NCBI GenBank assembly: GCA_026712715.1
Contig: JAPOPW010000038.1
Location: 1 to 64,000 of the forward strand
DNA from: Immundisolibacterales bacterium
GTDB lineage: Bacteria > Pseudomonadota > Gammaproteobacteria > HK1
DNA: 64,000 nucleotides
Reading direction: 5' to 3'
Of the stretch, positions 17,663 through 26,343 are shown piece by piece (positions within the stretch are counted from its first letter, which is position 1; each line of letters opens with the position of its first letter). A program made the position numbers and the translations under genes. Under the pieces are notes generated by a model. That model saw only the letters and a program-made list of their open reading frames with translations, did no database searches and was not told the DNA's origin.

Positions 17663-17692
17663 ATGATATGATGTTGCAAGCACCGGTTTCAA
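17663..17692 (-). promoter_or_regulatory. Candidate znuA promoter with overlapping Zur-like palindrome
   Basis: On the minus strand TTGAAA (17687-17692) and TATCAT (17663-17668) are separated by 18 nt, a reasonable sigma70 promoter about 70 nt upstream of the znuA ATG. The -10 lies in the imperfect palindrome ATGATATGAT (17663-17672), in an AT-rich patch between znuA and zur. A repressor such as Zur bound here could control both divergent units. The resemblance to known Zur boxes is loose, so the operator is tentative. Confidence 0.4.
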
Positions 17693-17732
17693 CACGAGTG
17701 TGTCCGGCGTCCGGTCGGGCCTGAAGACTGCG

Positions 17733-18227
17733 ATGCCGTCCGACCTTTCACCGTTCCCCGCTCCCCGGCACGATCACGCCCGGTGCATCGCCGAGGGGCT
17801 CGCCCGGGCGGAGGCCGCCTGCCGCGACCGGCACGAGCGTCTCACCGAGAACCGGCGTGCGGTTCTCGAGCTTCTGCTCGCCGAACACCGGCCGGTCGGG
17901 GCCTACGATATCCTCGAACGGTTCGACTGGAAGGGCCGGCGGCCGGCCCCGACGCAGATCTACCGGGCGCTCGCGTTCCTCGAGGCCCTCGGGCTCGTCC
18001 ACCGCATCGCGAGCCGCAACGCATACGTCGCGTGCAGCGGACCGGGCGAGGGGCACGGCACCGTGTTTCTCGTCTGCGAGCAGTGCGGGGTGGTCGCCGA
18101 GCCGGACGGGGCCGACCTTGGACGAACCGTCCACGACCTCGCAGGCGCCACGGGGTTCGAGCTTCGCACCCACTTCCTCGAAGCCACGGGAAGGTGTCCG
18201 GAGTGCTCGCGCGACGACGGCGCCTGA
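17733..18227 (+). CDS. zur: Fur-family zinc uptake regulator
   Basis: A 164-residue metalloregulator. The winged-helix region has LTENRRAVLELLLAEHRPVGAYDILERF and TQIYRALAFLEALGLVHRIASRNAYVAC. The C-terminal dimerisation part has CEQCG and CPEC, which form the structural zinc site of Zur proteins, with a GHGTVF segment. Location directly upstream of znuC (4 nt apart) and divergent from znuA identifies it as Zur rather than Fur. An ATG at 17733 is preferred over one at 17700. With zinc bound it should repress this cluster and perhaps the second znu set. Confidence 0.9.
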   Translation: MPSDLSPFPAPRHDHARCIAEGLARAEAACRDRHERLTENRRAVLELLLAEHRPVGAYDILERFDWKGRRPAPTQIYRALAFLEALGLVHRIASRNAYVACSGPGEGHGTVFLVCEQCGVVAEPDGADLGRTVHDLAGATGFELRTHFLEATGRCPECSRDDGA

Positions 18228-18231
18228 ACCG

Positions 18232-19008
18232 GTGCCGGCGGAACTGCCGCTGGTCGAGGCCCGCGGGGTCGGGGTGCGGCGCGGCGGGCGCTGGCTGCTC
18301 CGCGATGTCGACATCAAGGTGGCGAGGCGCGAGGTCGTCACCCTCATCGGTCCGAACGGGGCGGGCAAGACCACCCTCGTGCGGGTGCTGCTCGGTCTGC
18401 TCGGCGCCGATACGGGCGAGGTGCGGCGCGAAGAGGGGGTGACCGTCGGCTACGTCCCGCAGAGAGTCCAGTTCGATCCGACGCTCCCCCTCACCGTCGC
18501 CCGCCTGATGACCCTGACGTCGCGCCGTCCCATCGACGCGGTGACCGAGGCGCTCGACGAGACCGGGGTCGGACACCTTCTCGGCGCGCGCGTCTCGGAT
18601 CTCTCGAGCGGCGAGCTCCAGCGGGTGCTCCTCGCCCGGGCGCTCATGCGCCTGCCGAACCTGCTGGTGCTGGACGAACCCCTGCAGGGGGTGGACTACA
18701 CCGGCGAAACCGAGCTCTACGATCTCATCGCCGCCATCGTGGACCGGCGGGGCTGCGGGGTCCTCATGGTGAGCCACGATCTCCACATCGTGATGGCGGC
18801 GACCGATCGGGTGGTGTGCCTCAACCACCACGTGTGCTGCACGGGAGCGCCGGCGGAGGTCGTCGGCCACGACGAGTTCCGGCGCCTGTTCGGCCCGCGG
18901 ACGGCGGCCGGGGCCGCGGTGTACCGGCACGTCCACGACCACGTGCACGACCTCGCCGGCGACGTGGCCGACGGCGACGACCGGGGAACGCACGCCGGTG
19001 CTGGATGA
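18232..19008 (+). CDS. znuC: Zinc ABC transporter ATP-binding protein, system 1
   Basis: A 258-residue ABC ATPase starting at a GTG 4 nt after the zur stop. Walker A is GPNGAGKT, signature LSSGELQRVLLARAL, Walker B LLVLDEPLQGVD and H-loop VSHDLH. The Q-loop region reads VGYVPQRVQFDPTLPLTV, typical of ZnuC. The C-terminus is His/Asp-rich (RHVHDHVHD), as often in ZnuC. Its end overlaps znuB by 11 nt. It works with ZnuA and ZnuB in ATP-driven zinc import. Confidence 0.94.
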   Translation: MPAELPLVEARGVGVRRGGRWLLRDVDIKVARREVVTLIGPNGAGKTTLVRVLLGLLGADTGEVRREEGVTVGYVPQRVQFDPTLPLTVARLMTLTSRRPIDAVTEALDETGVGHLLGARVSDLSSGELQRVLLARALMRLPNLLVLDEPLQGVDYTGETELYDLIAAIVDRRGCGVLMVSHDLHIVMAATDRVVCLNHHVCCTGAPAEVVGHDEFRRLFGPRTAAGAAVYRHVHDHVHDLAGDVADGDDRGTHAGAG

Positions 19009-19801
19009 CTTCTTCGTGCGCGCGCTCCTCGCCGCGGCGGGGGTGGCCTGCGTAGCGTCTCCGGTGGGCTGCATTCTGCTGTGGCGCCGGATGGCGTACT
19101 TCGGCGACACGATGGCCCATTCGGCCCTTCTCGGCATCGCGCTCGGGGTATTGATCGGCCTCGGCCCGAGCTACGGCGTGTTCATCGTCGCGGTCGCCGT
19201 CGCGATACTCCTCGTCGTGCTCGAGCGGTTCGCTCCGGTCGCGAGCGACACCCTGCTCGGCATCCTGTCCCACTCGACCCTGGCCCTCGGGGTCGTCACC
19301 CTGGCGTTGTCGGGGAACGGCCACCGCCACGACCTCCTGGGCTACCTCTTCGGCGACGTGCTCGCCGTCACTGCGCGCGAGCTGGTGGTCATCTGGGGGG
19401 GCGGGGCGGCCTGCCTCGTCGTGCTCGCGATGGTGTGGCGATCGCTCGTGGCGGCCATCCTGCATGCGGACCTGGCGCGCGCGGAAGGCGTGCCGGTCCT
19501 TCGGCTCCAGATCGTGTACGTGGTGCTGATGGCCGCAATCGTCGCGGCGGGCATGAAGGTCGTCGGGGTCCTGCTCGTCGTCGCGCTCGCGATCATTCCG
19601 GCCGCCGCCGCCCGTGCGTTCTCCCGCACCCCCGAGCAGATGGCGCTCCTCGCCGCCGGGGTCGGGGTCGCGGCGGGGGTGCTCGGGCTCTTCGGCTCGC
19701 TCTGGCTCGATACCCCGTCCGGACCGTCGATCGTGGTCGCCGCGGCGATTCTCTTCCTCGCGAGCTTCGCGGCCTGGCCCGCCGCCCGTTCTTCCCGGTA
19801 G
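18998..19801 (+). CDS. znuB: Zinc ABC transporter permease, system 1
   Basis: A 267-residue inner-membrane permease of the ABC-3 family with about eight predicted helices. It begins at GTG with LDDFFVRALLAAAGVACVASPVGCILLWRRMAYFGDTMAHSALLGIALG and has KVVGVLLVVALAIIPAAAARAFSRTPEQM, both family hallmarks. It overlaps znuC, completing a zur-znuC-znuB operon. The second copy at 31199-31990 is plainly paralogous (LDDFF-x-RALL, YFG-x-T-x-AHSALLG). Confidence 0.94.
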   Translation: MLDDFFVRALLAAAGVACVASPVGCILLWRRMAYFGDTMAHSALLGIALGVLIGLGPSYGVFIVAVAVAILLVVLERFAPVASDTLLGILSHSTLALGVVTLALSGNGHRHDLLGYLFGDVLAVTARELVVIWGGGAACLVVLAMVWRSLVAAILHADLARAEGVPVLRLQIVYVVLMAAIVAAGMKVVGVLLVVALAIIPAAAARAFSRTPEQMALLAAGVGVAAGVLGLFGSLWLDTPSGPSIVVAAAILFLASFAAWPAARSSR

Positions 19802-19873
19802 CCGCCCGCGGGCCCGGGCGCCCGCATCCCCGTCCGTTGTCGGAGCCCTTTCCACCCTCCTTCCCGCACGACC

Positions 19874-21424
19874 TCAGTCGCGCGGGAGCTCGTGCTTGAG
19901 GACCTTGCCCGTCGCGTTGTGCGGCAGCTCCTCGAGGAATCGGACTTCCTTGGGGACCTTGAAGCGCGCGATGCGTTCCCGGCAATGCTCGATGATCGCG
20001 CCTCCGTCGAGGTTCGAACCGTCCTTCAGGACGACGTATGCGCGCCCCACCTCGCCCCACTTCTCGTCCGCAATCCCGACCACCGCGTTCTCGAGCACCC
20101 CGTCGAGCTCGTATATCGAGTTCTCGACCTCGACCGGATACACGTTCTCGCCGCCGGAGATGAACATGTCCTTCCAGCGGTCCACGATGTAGAAGTAGCC
20201 GTCCTCGTCCACTCGCGCGGCGTCGCCGGTATGGAACCAGCCGTCCTCGGTGAACGAGTCGCGGTTCGCCTCCGGCCGGTTCCAGTAGCCGGGGGTCACG
20301 TTCGGCCCCCGGATCATGAGCTCTCCGGTCACCTCCGGGCCGACCGTGCGGCCTTCCTCGTCGACCACCTTTAGCTCCGAGTACATCACCGGGAGGCCGG
20401 AAGACCCCGCCTTCTCGAGGGTATGCTCGGCGTCGAGGACGAGACCGAGCGGGCCGGTCTCGGTCATTCCCCAGAGCTGCTGCAGCGGCGTCCCCTTCCT
20501 TGCGTAGCGCTCGAGGAGGGCTAGGGGAGCCGGCGCGCCCCCGACTCCGAGGAGGACGAGGTGGTCCAGATCGGCTTCGTCGAAACCCGGCTCTTCGGCG
20601 GTCATGAGGAAGTTCGTGGGAACCCCGAGCGCATGGGTGATGGGGGAATCGCGATCCGAGAGGACGCGCAGAAAGTGCCCCGGGTCGAAGGTCCGCACCA
20701 CGACGTTGGTGCCGCCGGCGTGAAAGACGGGGTTCGCGTAGACGTTGAGCCCGCCGGTGTGGAACGTGGGGAGAAAGACGAGGTTGCGGGAGGCGGGGCC
20801 CACCGCGCAGGCGGCCACCGAATTGACGGCGTTGTAGAGCCCCATCCGGTATGTGTTTCGAGCGCCCTTGGGCCGTCCGGTCGTGCCGGAGGTGTACATG
20901 ATGGTCCAGGTGTCGTCCGCCGTGACCCGTGGATCGGCGAGGGTCCCGCGGGCTCCGGCAAGTCCCGCCTCGTAGTCGCACGGCCCCCCGTTGGCGAGGG
21001 ACGCCGCATGTTCGAGGTCACAGCTTCGGCGGACCTGTGCCGCGGCGTCCTCGAACTCCTTCCCGTACAGGAGCGCGCGGGGCCCCGCGTCCCCGCAGAT
21101 GAACTCGAGCTCGGGAGTCGCGAGCCGCCAGTTGAGCGGCAGGAAGATTGCACCGAGGCGCCGGCACGCGAACTGGACCTCGAACACGTCGGAGTCATTG
21201 TGCGAGAGCACCGCGACCCGGTCGCCCCGAACGACGCCGAGCCGGTCGCGCATCCACAGCGCCGCCCGGCTGATCCGTTCGTCGAGCTGCGCGTAGGTGA
21301 AGCGGCGCCCGGAAGCGAGGTCGTGCACGGCTTCGCGCCCGGGGGAGTACCCCGCGTGATAGCGGATCCAGTCGACGGACGGTTCGTGGAGCGAGGTAGG
21401 GCGATCAGGCTGGCTCACGATCAA
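19874..21424 (-). CDS. Acyl-CoA synthetase (AMP-dependent ligase)
   Basis: A 516-residue ANL-superfamily enzyme that activates a carboxylic acid to its acyl-CoA through an acyl-AMP. Motifs are IMYTSGTTGRPKG (P-loop), LGVPTNFLMTAEE, QLWGMTETGP (A5), GWFHTGDAARVDEDGYFYIVDRWKDMFISGGENVYPVEVE (A7-A8 hinge) and LPHNATGKVLKHEL with the catalytic lysine. Length fits medium- or long-chain FadD-type enzymes. It stands alone, convergent with znuB and downstream of the betaine transporter genes on the same strand. Substrate unknown. Confidence 0.9.
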   Translation of the reverse strand: MIVSQPDRPTSLHEPSVDWIRYHAGYSPGREAVHDLASGRRFTYAQLDERISRAALWMRDRLGVVRGDRVAVLSHNDSDVFEVQFACRRLGAIFLPLNWRLATPELEFICGDAGPRALLYGKEFEDAAAQVRRSCDLEHAASLANGGPCDYEAGLAGARGTLADPRVTADDTWTIMYTSGTTGRPKGARNTYRMGLYNAVNSVAACAVGPASRNLVFLPTFHTGGLNVYANPVFHAGGTNVVVRTFDPGHFLRVLSDRDSPITHALGVPTNFLMTAEEPGFDEADLDHLVLLGVGGAPAPLALLERYARKGTPLQQLWGMTETGPLGLVLDAEHTLEKAGSSGLPVMYSELKVVDEEGRTVGPEVTGELMIRGPNVTPGYWNRPEANRDSFTEDGWFHTGDAARVDEDGYFYIVDRWKDMFISGGENVYPVEVENSIYELDGVLENAVVGIADEKWGEVGRAYVVLKDGSNLDGGAIIEHCRERIARFKVPKEVRFLEELPHNATGKVLKHELPRD

Positions 21425-21702
21425 ACGACTCCTTCATGGGCGGCGACTCCGTCTCGGGGAATGATCGTCGCCGGCCTTCGATTGCACGAAATTCCACCGG
21501 ATGCGAATGATATCGCAAGGGTTCCCGCCTGCCGGGACAAGCCCCGGCAGCACCCGCGCGAACCGCGCACTGCGCAACCGACGGCGACGGACGGGGGACG
21601 CCGAAGCCCCGGCGACTGCCGGGACCGGGTCCGGTTGCGGGCGCCGGGGTGGCCGTGCGCCGGGTCCGCGTCCTCCTTCGCGACCGCCCCTCGCCGGGCG
21701 GC

Positions 21703-22752
21703 CTATCGATACGTCGGGTCTTCGTCGGAGTCCTCGGCCGGCCGGGCGACCGCATCGATGATCTGCTGCAGCTCGATGCTGCCGACGGCCGTTCCGTCGG
21801 CATCGACGACGTTGGCCATCTTTCGCTTCGAGGCGGACACGACCTGCAGGGCTTCCTCGAGGACGAGGTCGTGCGGCAGCTCGGGTCCGTCGACCGACGC
21901 GCCCGGCGTCATGACGGATTTCGCCTCGATCACCCGGCTTCGATTGATGTCCTTGATGAAGTCGAAGATGTAGTCGTCCGCGGGGTGCAGGATGATTTCC
22001 TGCGGATCGCCCTGCTGGATCACCGCCCCGTCGCGCAGGATGGCGATGCGGTCCCCCAGCCGGAGCGCCTCGTCGAGATCGTGGGTGATGAAGACGATCG
22101 TCTTGTGCAGCTCCTCCTGGAGGCCCAGCAGGACGTCCTGCATGTCCGTGCGGATGAGCGGATCGAGCGCCGAGAATGGCTCGTCCATCAGCAGGATTTC
22201 CGCGTCGGTGGCGAGGGCCCGGGCCAGCCCGACCCGCTGCTGCATGCCTCCCGAGAGCTGTGACGGGTAGTGGTCCTCGAATCCGGAAAGACCGACCCGC
22301 TCCAGCCACTTCCGGCTTCGCTCCTTGGCCTGCCGGATGGGCGTTCCCTGGATCGCGAGGCCGTACGCGGCGTTCTCCGCCACGGTCTTGTGCACGTGCA
22401 GTCCGAAACGCTGGAATACCATCGAGACCTTGTGGCGCCGAAAATCGATCAGCTCCTCCTTGGTCATCGTCAGGACATCCTGCCCGTCGACCACGATCCG
22501 GCCGGAGGTGGGCTCGATCAGCCGGTTGACATGGCGGATCAGGGTGGATTTGCCCGATCCGGACAACCCCATGATGACGGATATCTCGCGGGGGGTCACC
22601 GCGACATTGATGTCCTTCAGCCCCAGCACGTGATTGTGCTTCTCGAGCAGCTCCTGCTTGGACATTCCCTGCTGTACCTGCGCCAGCACCGACTGCGCGC
22701 GCGGACCGAAGATCTTGTACAGGTTTTCGATGCGGATCTTGACCTCATCCAT
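21703..22752 (-). CDS. proV: Glycine betaine/proline-type ABC transporter ATP-binding protein
   Basis: A 349-residue ATPase of the ProV/OpuAA family that powers uptake of compatible solutes. It begins with the family N-terminal extension (KIRIENLYKIFGPRA, then KEHN-like helix LLEKHNHVLGLKDIN). Walker A is GLSGSGKST, signature LSGGMQQRVGLARAL and Walker B ILLMDEPFSALDPL. A C-terminal CBS-type regulatory region (about 270-340) contains MTPGASVDGPEL and VVDADGTAVGSIELQQIIDAV. Its start overlaps the permease stop by 8 nt. A hairpin (21529-21550, CTGCCGGG/CCCGGCAG) lies about 150 nt downstream, without a U-tract. Confidence 0.92.
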   Translation of the reverse strand: MDEVKIRIENLYKIFGPRAQSVLAQVQQGMSKQELLEKHNHVLGLKDINVAVTPREISVIMGLSGSGKSTLIRHVNRLIEPTSGRIVVDGQDVLTMTKEELIDFRRHKVSMVFQRFGLHVHKTVAENAAYGLAIQGTPIRQAKERSRKWLERVGLSGFEDHYPSQLSGGMQQRVGLARALATDAEILLMDEPFSALDPLIRTDMQDVLLGLQEELHKTIVFITHDLDEALRLGDRIAILRDGAVIQQGDPQEIILHPADDYIFDFIKDINRSRVIEAKSVMTPGASVDGPELPHDLVLEEALQVVSASKRKMANVVDADGTAVGSIELQQIIDAVARPAEDSDEDPTYR

Positions 22753-23635
22753 GATCGATCCCCTTGCGATGCCGCTGGAGGCGCTCGCCGAACCGCTGCG
22801 AGACCCGATCGAAAATGATTGCGAGGGCCACGATCGCGAGGCCGTTCATCAGCCCGAGGGCGAGGTACTGGTTGGAGATCGAACGCAGGACCGGCACCCC
22901 CAGGCCGGCGACCCCGATCATGGACGCGATGACCACCATCGAAAGCGCCATCATGATCGTCTGGTTCACGCCCGCGAAGATGTTCGGCAACGCGAGCGGG
23001 ATCTGCACGCCGAACAGCTTCTGCCGGTAGTCCGCGCCGAACGCATCGGCCGCCTCCAGCGCCTCCTTCTCGACCAGCCGGATGCCGAGGTTGGTCAGCC
23101 GCACGATGGGCGGGATCGCGTAGATGCACACCGCGATGAGACCCGGCACCTTGCCGATGCCGAGCAGCATCACGACCGGGATCAGATACACGAACGCGGG
23201 AATCGTCTGCATGATGTCCAGGATCGGGGTGATGGCGGTCTGAGTCCGGTCCGACCGTGCCATCAGCACCCCGAACGGGATCCCCACCGTGATGCAAAGG
23301 AGAGTCGCGACCGAGATGATCGCGAGGGTCGACATGGTGTCGTTCCACATCCCGAAGTAGCCGATCGCGAGGAACGACAGGACGCTCCCCGCCACTACCG
23401 CCTTGCTGCGTGAACCCAGCCAGGCGAAAAGCGCGATTACCAGGATGATGAGCGGCCATGGGGTCGCGCGCAGGAGCTTCTCGAACCAGACGAGAAACCA
23501 GAGCAGGGGCTCGAAGAAGTTCTCGAGCGCTTCGCCGAACTCGCGCGAGAAGTCGCGAAATCCCCCGTCGATGGCCTTCTTGAGGTCACGAAGCGCCTGC
23601 CGCTCCATGCCTGGAAATTCGGTCAGGAAGTCCAT
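22745..23635 (-). CDS. proW: Glycine betaine/proline-type ABC transporter permease
   Basis: A 296-residue inner-membrane permease. After a 65-residue N-terminal part it has about seven helices, with DIMQTIPAFVYLIPVVMLLGIGKVPGLIAVCIYAIPPIVRLTNLGIR, the EAA-loop region EALEAADAFGADYRQKLFGVQIPLALPNIFAGVNQ and GLGVPVLRSI. These are hallmarks of ProW/OpuAB. It lies between proX (upstream, behind a terminator-like hairpin) and proV (overlapping). Confidence 0.92.
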   Translation of the reverse strand: MDFLTEFPGMERQALRDLKKAIDGGFRDFSREFGEALENFFEPLLWFLVWFEKLLRATPWPLIILVIALFAWLGSRSKAVVAGSVLSFLAIGYFGMWNDTMSTLAIISVATLLCITVGIPFGVLMARSDRTQTAITPILDIMQTIPAFVYLIPVVMLLGIGKVPGLIAVCIYAIPPIVRLTNLGIRLVEKEALEAADAFGADYRQKLFGVQIPLALPNIFAGVNQTIMMALSMVVIASMIGVAGLGVPVLRSISNQYLALGLMNGLAIVALAIIFDRVSQRFGERLQRHRKGIDHG

Positions 23636-23693
23636 GCACGCCTCCTGTCGGGTGCGAAAAGTCCGGACTCGGAACCCGATTCTGCGATATCAG

Positions 23694-23728
23694 AAAAAAG
23701 AGCCCGCCTGAACAATCCAGGCGGGCTC
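23694..23728 (-). terminator. Rho-independent terminator or attenuator between proX and proW
   Basis: A perfect 11-bp stem, GAGCCCGCCTG (23700-23710) and CAGGCGGGCTC (23718-23728), with a 7-nt loop is followed on the minus strand by six T residues (23699-23694). It lies 42 nt after the proX stop and 58 nt before the proW start on the same strand. It should end many transcripts after proX, giving binding protein in excess over the membrane components. Confidence 0.85.
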
Positions 23729-23770
23729 GTCCATGCTGGAAAGAGTATCGGGACGGCTGTACGCGCCGCG

Positions 23771-24775
23771 TTACATCGCCTTGATCTTCTCGGCGATTTC
23801 CGCCGGCACCCATGCCTTCCACACGTCGGCGTGCGCGCTCAGGAATTCAGCCGCCGCGTCCGACCCCTCGGCCTGGTTCTCGTCCATGTAGACCAGCATG
23901 CCGTTCATCACGTCACCGGGGAAGACACGGTTCTTGAGGTAGTCCATCACGTCGCTTCCGGCGTTCGTCGCGAACTCGTCGGTGACCACGGTGTGCACTT
24001 CCGACACCGTCCACGAGGACGGCTGCGGGTCCGCGCACTCCTGCTCCGGCTTGACGATGCAACCGTCCCAGTGTTCGCTGCCGATGAACGGCACGCCGAA
24101 GTCGAGCTTCACCATCTTGTGCCGGCCGATGAGGGCGGTCGGCGACCAGTAGTAGCCGAACCAGAACTCGCCGCGGTTGACGGCCTTGCTCATGGAGCCG
24201 TCCAGACCCGCTGCCGAGCCCGGATCGACCAGCTTCCAGCCCTTCTCGGCCATCTTGAACGCACGGAAGAGGTTGGCGTTGGTGAGCTGGCAGCCCCAGC
24301 CGGCCGGGCACCCGACAAAGGCGCCCTTGGACGGATCTTCGGCGTCCGGGAACAGGTCGGGACGCTCGAGAACGTCCAGCACGGTCTTCAGCTCCGGGTG
24401 CTTCTCGGCGACGTACGGGGGAATCCACCAGCCCTCGCCGAGTCCGGTGATGGGACCGCCGTTGGCGGAGTGCAGCCTGCCGTCGTCGATTGCGACCTTC
24501 AAAGGATCGCGCACCGCGTTGACCCAGAGCTCGGGCGCGACGTCCGGCTCGCCCTTCTCGTTCTGGGAGGTGAACGTGGGCATGGTGGCGCCCGGCACGA
24601 GCTCCACGGTGCACCCGTACCCCTGTTCAAGGATGATCTTGTCCACTTCCGCCATGAGCTGGGCGGAGGCCCAGTTCATGTTGGCGACCTGGATGTTGCC
24701 GCATTCGGCCATGGCCACGCTGGTGCCGAGCAATAGCGCCAGGCCGATCGATGTCTTTCTTGCAATGTTGTTCAT
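23771..24775 (-). CDS. proX: Glycine betaine/proline-type ABC transporter substrate-binding protein
   Basis: A 334-residue periplasmic protein of the ProX/OpuAC family with a signal peptide (about 1-23, LALLLGTSVAMAECG). It has aromatic-rich ligand segments (NMNWASAQLMAEVDKIILEQGYGC, GEGWWIPPYVAEKHPELKTV, GEFWFGYYWSPTALIGRHKMVKLDFG) and paired cysteines. The start is the ATG at 24775; the frame runs far upstream but that part overlaps the MFS gene and is noncoding. Unusually the order is proX-proW-proV, with a terminator after proX. Confidence 0.92.
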   Translation of the reverse strand: MNNIARKTSIGLALLLGTSVAMAECGNIQVANMNWASAQLMAEVDKIILEQGYGCTVELVPGATMPTFTSQNEKGEPDVAPELWVNAVRDPLKVAIDDGRLHSANGGPITGLGEGWWIPPYVAEKHPELKTVLDVLERPDLFPDAEDPSKGAFVGCPAGWGCQLTNANLFRAFKMAEKGWKLVDPGSAAGLDGSMSKAVNRGEFWFGYYWSPTALIGRHKMVKLDFGVPFIGSEHWDGCIVKPEQECADPQPSSWTVSEVHTVVTDEFATNAGSDVMDYLKNRVFPGDVMNGMLVYMDENQAEGSDAAAEFLSAHADVWKAWVPAEIAEKIKAM

Positions 24776-24963
24776 GTTCGTGCTCTCCAGTTTGCTGTCC
24801 GTCGTGCCGTCGTGTTGCGGTCGACGGCCGGTCGCTTCGACGCCGGCTTCGCCGACGAAAGGAGTGATTCCGGTCTCTCCATGTTCGGCCTTCGCGGAGG
24901 AATCTAGCATGGGGCCGCGGGACCGGCCAAGAACCGAAAACATGCGTGCGGCGCCCGTTCCGA

Positions 24964-26343
24964 CTACCCCACGGGTCGTACCTTGCGCGGGGCGGCGAGC
25001 CATACGCATACGGCGGACGCTACCGACAGGAGGATCGCGAGCATGAAGGCGGGGGCATAGCTGCCGTCGTGGTCGAACACGATTCCGCCAATCCAGGGGC
25101 CGGCGGCCGCTCCGAGGCCCGCGCCGAGGCTCAAGGTCCCGAAGATCGTCCCGAAGCGAGGACCCTGGAAGATGTCGGCCGCCACCGAGCCGTAGAGCGC
25201 GGCGATGCCGTAGCCGAGGAACCCCTGGGCGGTGACCATGACGTACATCAGCACCGTGCTCGGGACGTGCTCGATGACGAGAAGCAGGGCGTAGCAAAGG
25301 ACATAGCCGCCGCACGATGCGGTCCAGCCCCACTCGCGGCCGATGCGGTCGGAGAGGTGTCCGATCAGGATGAGGCCCGCGATCCCCGTGACCCCCACCA
25401 GGGTGAGCGCCCACGCCGCCGTGGTGGCCGGGAACCCGATGTCGATCAGGAACTTCGTCTGGTGTACCTGGATGAGGTACCACGCAAAGAGGGCGCAGAA
25501 GATTCCGGCCCAGAGGTACCAGTACCGGGCCGAGCGGAGCGCGCCGGCGAGGGTCCATTCGACTTCCACCCGGGCCGCACCGGCCGACTCCCCGTCGTTC
25601 GGGCCGTCGGGCCGGTCGCCGTGCGGCGACTCGTCGCCCTCTGCGTGCAGGCCGAGCTCCTCGGGATGTCTGCGGGGGAGGAGCAGGTTGACGGGGAGGA
25701 CGATGGCGAGCAGAAAGAGGGCGAGGAGCCAGCAGGCTTCCCGCCAGCCGAACGTGTCCAGGATCCACTGCATCCAGGGGAACAGGGCGAGGGCGCCGAA
25801 GCCGACCCCCGACGCGGCGATGCCCATCGCGAGGCCGCGCCGGCGGGTGAACCAGTTCGGGATGAACGCGCCGTGGCCGATGAACGCGAGGCTGATGCTG
25901 GCCCCGACGGCAAGGCCGCCCAGGGTCACGTAGAGATGCCACGGCTCGGTGGCGAACGTGGCGAGGATGAGACCCACGGCCACCGTCCACGCCCCGATGG
26001 GCATCACGAATCCGGGTCCAAGGCGATCGATCAACCACCCGATCCCGGCCGAGAGGGGGATCGAGGCGAGGAAGCCGAAGGAGAAGATGCCCGCGGTGAG
26101 CCCCCGCGACCAGCCCGTCTCGTCGAGGATTGGCGGAAACAGGAGGGAGAACGCGGTGCGGCTGTTGGCCCCGATCCCGATGGTGACGATCGCCACCCCG
26201 AGCAGCAGCCAGCCGTAGTAGAAGGGAAGGCGGGCGGCGAGCCAGGCCGCCACGCTCGCCGGGGGCGGGGAGGGCTCGGTCAAGGGATCGGCCGCTCCGG
26301 CGCGCGCACCGTCCGCGCGCGCCGGAGCGCTCGGCTCAGGCAA
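24964..26343 (-). CDS. Major facilitator superfamily transporter (monocarboxylate/OFA-like)
   Basis: A 459-residue transporter with 12 predicted helices and a central hydrophilic loop (about 215-255, rich in Glu, Asp, Gly and Pro). It has YYGWLLLGVAIVTIGIGANSRTAFSLLFPPIL and WLIDRLGPG in the first half and HLSDRIGREWGW in the second, as in the monocarboxylate/oxalate-formate antiporter group. The most upstream start is a TTG at 26343 overlapping the LarA-like stop by 8 nt; a later start is possible because the first 30 residues are Pro/Ala-rich. Coupling to the LarA-like gene suggests uptake of a hydroxy or keto acid that the LarA-like protein handles; this is inference. Confidence 0.85.
   Translation of the reverse strand: MPEPSAPARADGARAGAADPLTEPSPPPASVAAWLAARLPFYYGWLLLGVAIVTIGIGANSRTAFSLLFPPILDETGWSRGLTAGIFSFGFLASIPLSAGIGWLIDRLGPGFVMPIGAWTVAVGLILATFATEPWHLYVTLGGLAVGASISLAFIGHGAFIPNWFTRRRGLAMGIAASGVGFGALALFPWMQWILDTFGWREACWLLALFLLAIVLPVNLLLPRRHPEELGLHAEGDESPHGDRPDGPNDGESAGAARVEVEWTLAGALRSARYWYLWAGIFCALFAWYLIQVHQTKFLIDIGFPATTAAWALTLVGVTGIAGLILIGHLSDRIGREWGWTASCGGYVLCYALLLVIEHVPSTVLMYVMVTAQGFLGYGIAALYGSVAADIFQGPRFGTIFGTLSLGAGLGAAAGPWIGGIVFDHDGSYAPAFMLAILLSVASAVCVWLAAPRKVRPVG

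Noticed and set aside
21529-21550. Hairpin CTGCCGGG/CCCGGCAG downstream of proV as a terminator
   Set aside because: The stem is good but it lies about 150 nt past the stop and has no T run on either strand; too weak to list as a feature.
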